DNA from: a bacterium
Lineage (GTDB): Bacteria; Auribacterota; JABMQX01
Direction: 5' to 3'
DNA: 7,738 bases
Assembly: GCA_013203085.1 (NCBI GenBank)
Contig: JABMQX010000631.1
Location: forward strand, 1 to 7,738
In this document: positions 5,860 to 7,738 of the stretch, piece by piece
How positions within the stretch are numbered: position 1 is the stretch's first letter
How the letters are laid out: every line of letters starts with the position of its first letter
Program-made: the position numbers and the translations under genes
Notes under the pieces: model-generated
Told to the model about the DNA's origin: nothing
Databases searched by the model: none
The model's input: only the letters and a program-made list of their open reading frames with translations

Positions 5860-6888
5860 TTACTGAAAGAAGTCCGCGTTGGCTTCTGCGTCGAAGTCGT
5901 AGGTGGCGGCGGAAGCGTCTTTCGTATAGAGCCGATGGCCGAGGCCGGCGACCATGGCGGCATTATCGGTGCAGAGTTCCGGTGCGGGGAAATGGACCGC
6001 TACGCCGAGTTTCGCCGCACAGCCGTGGAATAGCTCTCTCAACCTCCTATTCGCTGCAACGCCGCCCCCGACGGCGATGCTCCGGGCTCGGAATTCCTCC
6101 GCCGCACGGACCGCCTTTTGAACGAGAACGTCCAGGGCGGCCTCCTGAAAGCTGGCGGCAACGTCAGCCCGCTCCTTCTCGGAAATCCTGTCGCGGTCTC
6201 GTTTTGTCTTACCATAGCCTTTGACGTGGTAGAGGACCGCTGTCTTTAAGCCGCTGTAACTGAAGTTATAGCTCCTTTTTTTCGTCAGCCCCCGTGGGAA
6301 GCGGATGACGTTCGGGTCTCCTTTCAGGGCGAGCTTTTCAACCTCCGGACCGCCCACGTAAGGCAGACCGAGAAGCGACGCGACCTTATCGAACGATTCG
6401 CCCACGGCGTCGTCCGTCGTTTCTCCAAGCCTACGGTATTTCCCGAGGTTCTCGATGACGAAGAGGGAAGTGTGTCCCCCGGAAGCGACGAGGCCGACCG
6501 CCGGGAACTCCATCTGTGGATTGGACATGGCACTGCCATAAACGTGCGCCTCGACATGGTTCACCGGCACCAGCGGCAATCCTTGCCCCCAGGCAAGGCC
6601 TTTGGCGTAATTGACGCCGATGAGGAGTGCCCCGATAAGACCCGGACCTCGAACCACTGAAATCAGGTCTATCTCAGCAAGCCCCAACCCGCTCTCGGCG
6701 AGGGCTCTTTCAACGATGCCATCAATGACTTGGATGTGCTTTCGACAGGCGAGTTCCGGCACGACGCCTCCGTACTCGGCGTGGAGGTCGAGCTGGGAGG
6801 CGATAACGTTGGAAAGGATTTCGCGGCCGTCCCTTACCACCGCTGCGGCTGTTTCGTCGCAGGAAGTTTCTATCCCGAGGGCAAACAA
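5860..6888 (-). CDS. tsaD: tRNA N6-adenosine threonylcarbamoyltransferase TsaD
   Basis: TsaD (formerly Gcp/YgjD) transfers the threonylcarbamoyl group from threonylcarbamoyl-AMP to adenosine 37 of ANN-decoding tRNAs, acting in the cytoplasm with TsaB and TsaE. The 342 residues match the usual bacterial length and cover the whole ASKHA-fold family: ALGIETSCDETAAAVV at 3-18, GGVVPELACRKH at 40-51, metal ligands His111 and His115 in NHVEAH (110-115), the GLVASGGHTSL loop, GESFDKVASLLGLPY, and the third metal ligand Asp308 in CTDNAAM. The start is a TTG (6888-6886). No ATG or GTG lies in frame between it and an upstream stop, and GGAG at 6899-6896 sits 7 bases before it. The usual PELASR reads PELACR here, a mild substitution. 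It follows the nitroreductase gene by 19 bases and is probably co-transcribed with it. No tsaB or tsaE is in view. Confidence 0.97.
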   Translation of the reverse strand: MFALGIETSCDETAAAVVRDGREILSNVIASQLDLHAEYGGVVPELACRKHIQVIDGIVERALAESGLGLAEIDLISVVRGPGLIGALLIGVNYAKGLAWGQGLPLVPVNHVEAHVYGSAMSNPQMEFPAVGLVASGGHTSLFVIENLGKYRRLGETTDDAVGESFDKVASLLGLPYVGGPEVEKLALKGDPNVIRFPRGLTKKRSYNFSYSGLKTAVLYHVKGYGKTKRDRDRISEKERADVAASFQEAALDVLVQKAVRAAEEFRARSIAVGGGVAANRRLRELFHGCAAKLGVAVHFPAPELCTDNAAMVAGLGHRLYTKDASAATYDFDAEANADFFQ

Positions 6889-6895
6889 ATCTCTT

Positions 6896-6899
6896 CTCC
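6896..6899 (-). promoter_or_regulatory. Shine-Dalgarno GGAG for the TTG start of tsaD
   Basis: On the minus strand GGAG is followed by AAGAGAT and then TTG, a 7-base spacing. It lies in the 19-base gap after the nitroreductase stop. It supports a TTG start for tsaD, where no ATG or GTG is available in frame. Confidence 0.65.
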
Positions 6900-6907
6900 G
6901 GCGGTTC

Positions 6908-7432
6908 TCACTTCACGAACTCGAACAGCTCCGAGGCGGCTTTTCGGCCGGGAAACCTGATGATCGGTTTTCCCGGGCCGAGCGGAACGATTGCCACAGG
7001 CCGAAGGTAGGATGATATATTCAGTGCCCGGCGAGCCAGTTGTTCGTCGAAAGCGCCGATCCAGCAGCTCCCGTAGCCGAGGGCCGTCGCCGCCAGCAGG
7101 AGATTCTCGACCGCCGCCGCGGTGTCCTGGAGGCAGTAAAGGGTCCTTCCCCTGTCTCCATAGACCTCGTGAGATGCTTCCGGCTCGGCGCAGACCACAA
7201 AGACTACCGCGGCATCGGCAATGAAGTCCTGTCCGAAAGCCGCCCCCGCAAGGTCTTCCTTAACCTGTTGGCTGCGCACAACGTAGAAAAACCACGGCTG
7301 TACGTTCCCCGCCGAAGGCGCCCAACGGAGACATTCCATAAGAGTCTTCAGATGCTCCTCCGGGACCTCGCCGCCGGTGAACTCCCGGCAGGAATGCCGT
7401 TGGAGGACCGCTTCGATCATTTTGTCGTCCAT
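6908..7432 (-). CDS. Nitroreductase-family FMN-dependent oxidoreductase
   Basis: Probable cytoplasmic flavoprotein binding FMN and using NAD(P)H; the substrate cannot be read from sequence. Counting from the ATG at 7432, the 174-residue protein has the phosphate-binding R12-H-S-C-R16 near the N-terminus, APSAGNVQPWFFYVV (38-52) for flavin binding and dimer contact, RGRTLYCLQDTAAAVENLLLAA (94-115), GYGSCWIGAF (119-128) and a final RPVAIVPLGPGKP. It is somewhat short but complete for the compact subfamily. The frame remains open to a TTG at 7534, but that TTG lies inside the likely -35 box and the added residues (basic, low complexity) do not look like this family. A second candidate is the ATG at 7420 (MIEAVLQRHSCREF). 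No strong Shine-Dalgarno separates the two; an AAGGGT lies about 11 bases before 7432. It is the first gene of a pair with tsaD. Confidence 0.88.
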   Translation of the reverse strand: MDDKMIEAVLQRHSCREFTGGEVPEEHLKTLMECLRWAPSAGNVQPWFFYVVRSQQVKEDLAGAAFGQDFIADAAVVFVVCAEPEASHEVYGDRGRTLYCLQDTAAAVENLLLAATALGYGSCWIGAFDEQLARRALNISSYLRPVAIVPLGPGKPIIRFPGRKAASELFEFVK

Positions 7433-7505
7433 TCCACGTGCGACCCTTTTTCGACGGAGGTTAGGGGTGGTTAGTCTGTTTCCATTTCGCCCGGTTGCGG
7501 GAGCG

Positions 7506-7534
7506 AGTGTAGCACAGGATTTCTCCACACTCAA
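7506..7534 (-). promoter_or_regulatory. Sigma-70 type promoter for the nitroreductase-tsaD pair
   Basis: On the minus strand, TTGAGT (7534-7529) is separated by exactly 17 bases from TACACT (7511-7506). The -10 box is preceded by TGC, an extended -10 feature. Transcription would start near 7499, leaving a leader of roughly 67 bases before the ATG at 7432. This excludes the TTG at 7534 as a start codon, because it would not be transcribed. Confidence 0.6.
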
Positions 7535-7566
7535 CGACGATTCGCTGGCTCGCGCTGGAAAATATT

Positions 7567-7594
7567 GTAACCCCTGAGTTACCGGCGGCTCAGG
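7567..7594. repeat. Two overlapping, mutually exclusive small inverted repeats
   Basis: GTAAC (7567-7571) pairs with GTTAC (7578-7582) across a 6-base loop, while CCTGAG (7573-7578) pairs with CTCAGG (7589-7594) across a 10-base loop. They share bases, so only one can form at a time. They lie upstream of the minus-strand promoter. No T-run follows, and the function is unknown. Confidence 0.3.
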
Positions 7595-7599
7595 ATGGA

Positions 7600-7629
7600 A
7601 CCGCAGAGCACGCCGGGGACGCGCAGAGG
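7600..7629. repeat. Short imperfect intergenic repeat with two CGCAGAG units
   Basis: CGCAGAG occurs at 7602-7608 and again at 7622-7628, 20 bases apart, separated by a GC-rich CACGCCGGGGACG segment. The first is preceded by GGAAC. From memory this resembles degenerate AACCGCAGAG...CGCAGAGG intergenic stretches seen in many environmental bacterial genomes; I could not verify this. Confidence 0.3.
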
Positions 7630-7650
7630 GCTACGTACCGCCAGCATCCT

Positions 7651-7669
7651 GTCCCGCCGTTGACGGGAC
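7651..7669. repeat. Hairpin GTCCCG / CGGGAC
   Basis: A perfect 6-base GC-rich stem with a 7-base loop (CCGTTGA). There is no T-run on either side within view. In addition CATCCTG (7645-7651) is the reverse complement of CAGGATG at 7591-7597, so a longer fold of this region is possible. Confidence 0.3.
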
Positions 7670-7738
7670 GCCGCCGTTACAGACACGGGAAACTCGGCCG
7701 CAAGAGGAAGCCGAGGCCTCCGGACAATCCTATTGCAA

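Larger units (their letters stand above)
7433..7738. other. Non-coding region upstream of the nitroreductase gene
   Basis: About 306 bases with no credible gene on either strand. It contains the minus-strand promoter, a leader of about 65 bases before the nitroreductase start, overlapping small inverted repeats at 7567-7594, a short direct repeat at 7602-7628, and a hairpin at 7651-7669. The distal part beyond 7535 may include the 3' flank of a gene outside the window. Confidence 0.6.

Noticed and set aside
7433..7534. N-terminal extension of the nitroreductase to TTG 7534
   Set aside because: The TTG is part of the probable -35 box and the added residues do not resemble the family; the start at 7432 or 7420 is preferred.

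Overview
The window carries six protein-coding genes in two converging groups, with no RNA gene, transposase or CRISPR array visible. Four genes point right (2-5801): an ECF sigma factor cut by the window edge, its probable membrane anti-sigma factor, a very large exported protein, and a second exported protein. Two genes point left (7432-5860): a nitroreductase-family flavoprotein followed 19 bases later by tsaD, the tRNA t6A synthase subunit.

The organism looks like a Gram-negative bacterium with fairly high GC, from the Planctomycetota/Verrucomicrobiota/Lentisphaerota sphere or a neighbouring uncultured phylum. The reason is the H-X9-DG pseudopilin-type module (with its ACLSNL...YANDHD and FVCP motifs), which is heavily expanded in those groups, together with an ECF sigma/zinc-finger anti-sigma pair and a secreted carboxypeptidase-regulatory-like protein. 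This placement is inference from motif style and not a phylogenetic result.

The most unusual object is the 870-residue protein at 1679-4291. It has an N-terminal signal sequence, two tandem copies of a roughly 250-residue domain that resembles DUF3352-type proteins, and then two tandem copies of the globular part of an H-X9-DG pseudopilin, without the prepilin leader or N-terminal pilin helix. It appears to be a double internal duplication plus a fusion. The two C-terminal modules are offset by exactly 170 codons over a 41-codon stretch and still match at about 79% of bases there by hand count.

A plausible reading is an envelope regulon: the sigma factor is held by the membrane anti-sigma factor, and the two exported proteins downstream are candidates for its output or for the sensing apparatus. 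The left-pointing pair has a recognisable sigma-70 type promoter (TTGAGT-17-TACACT, minus strand, 7534-7506) that also fixes the nitroreductase start downstream of it. The remaining non-coding DNA is short; the longest stretch, 7433-7738, holds this promoter, two small hairpins and a short CGCAGAG repeat.
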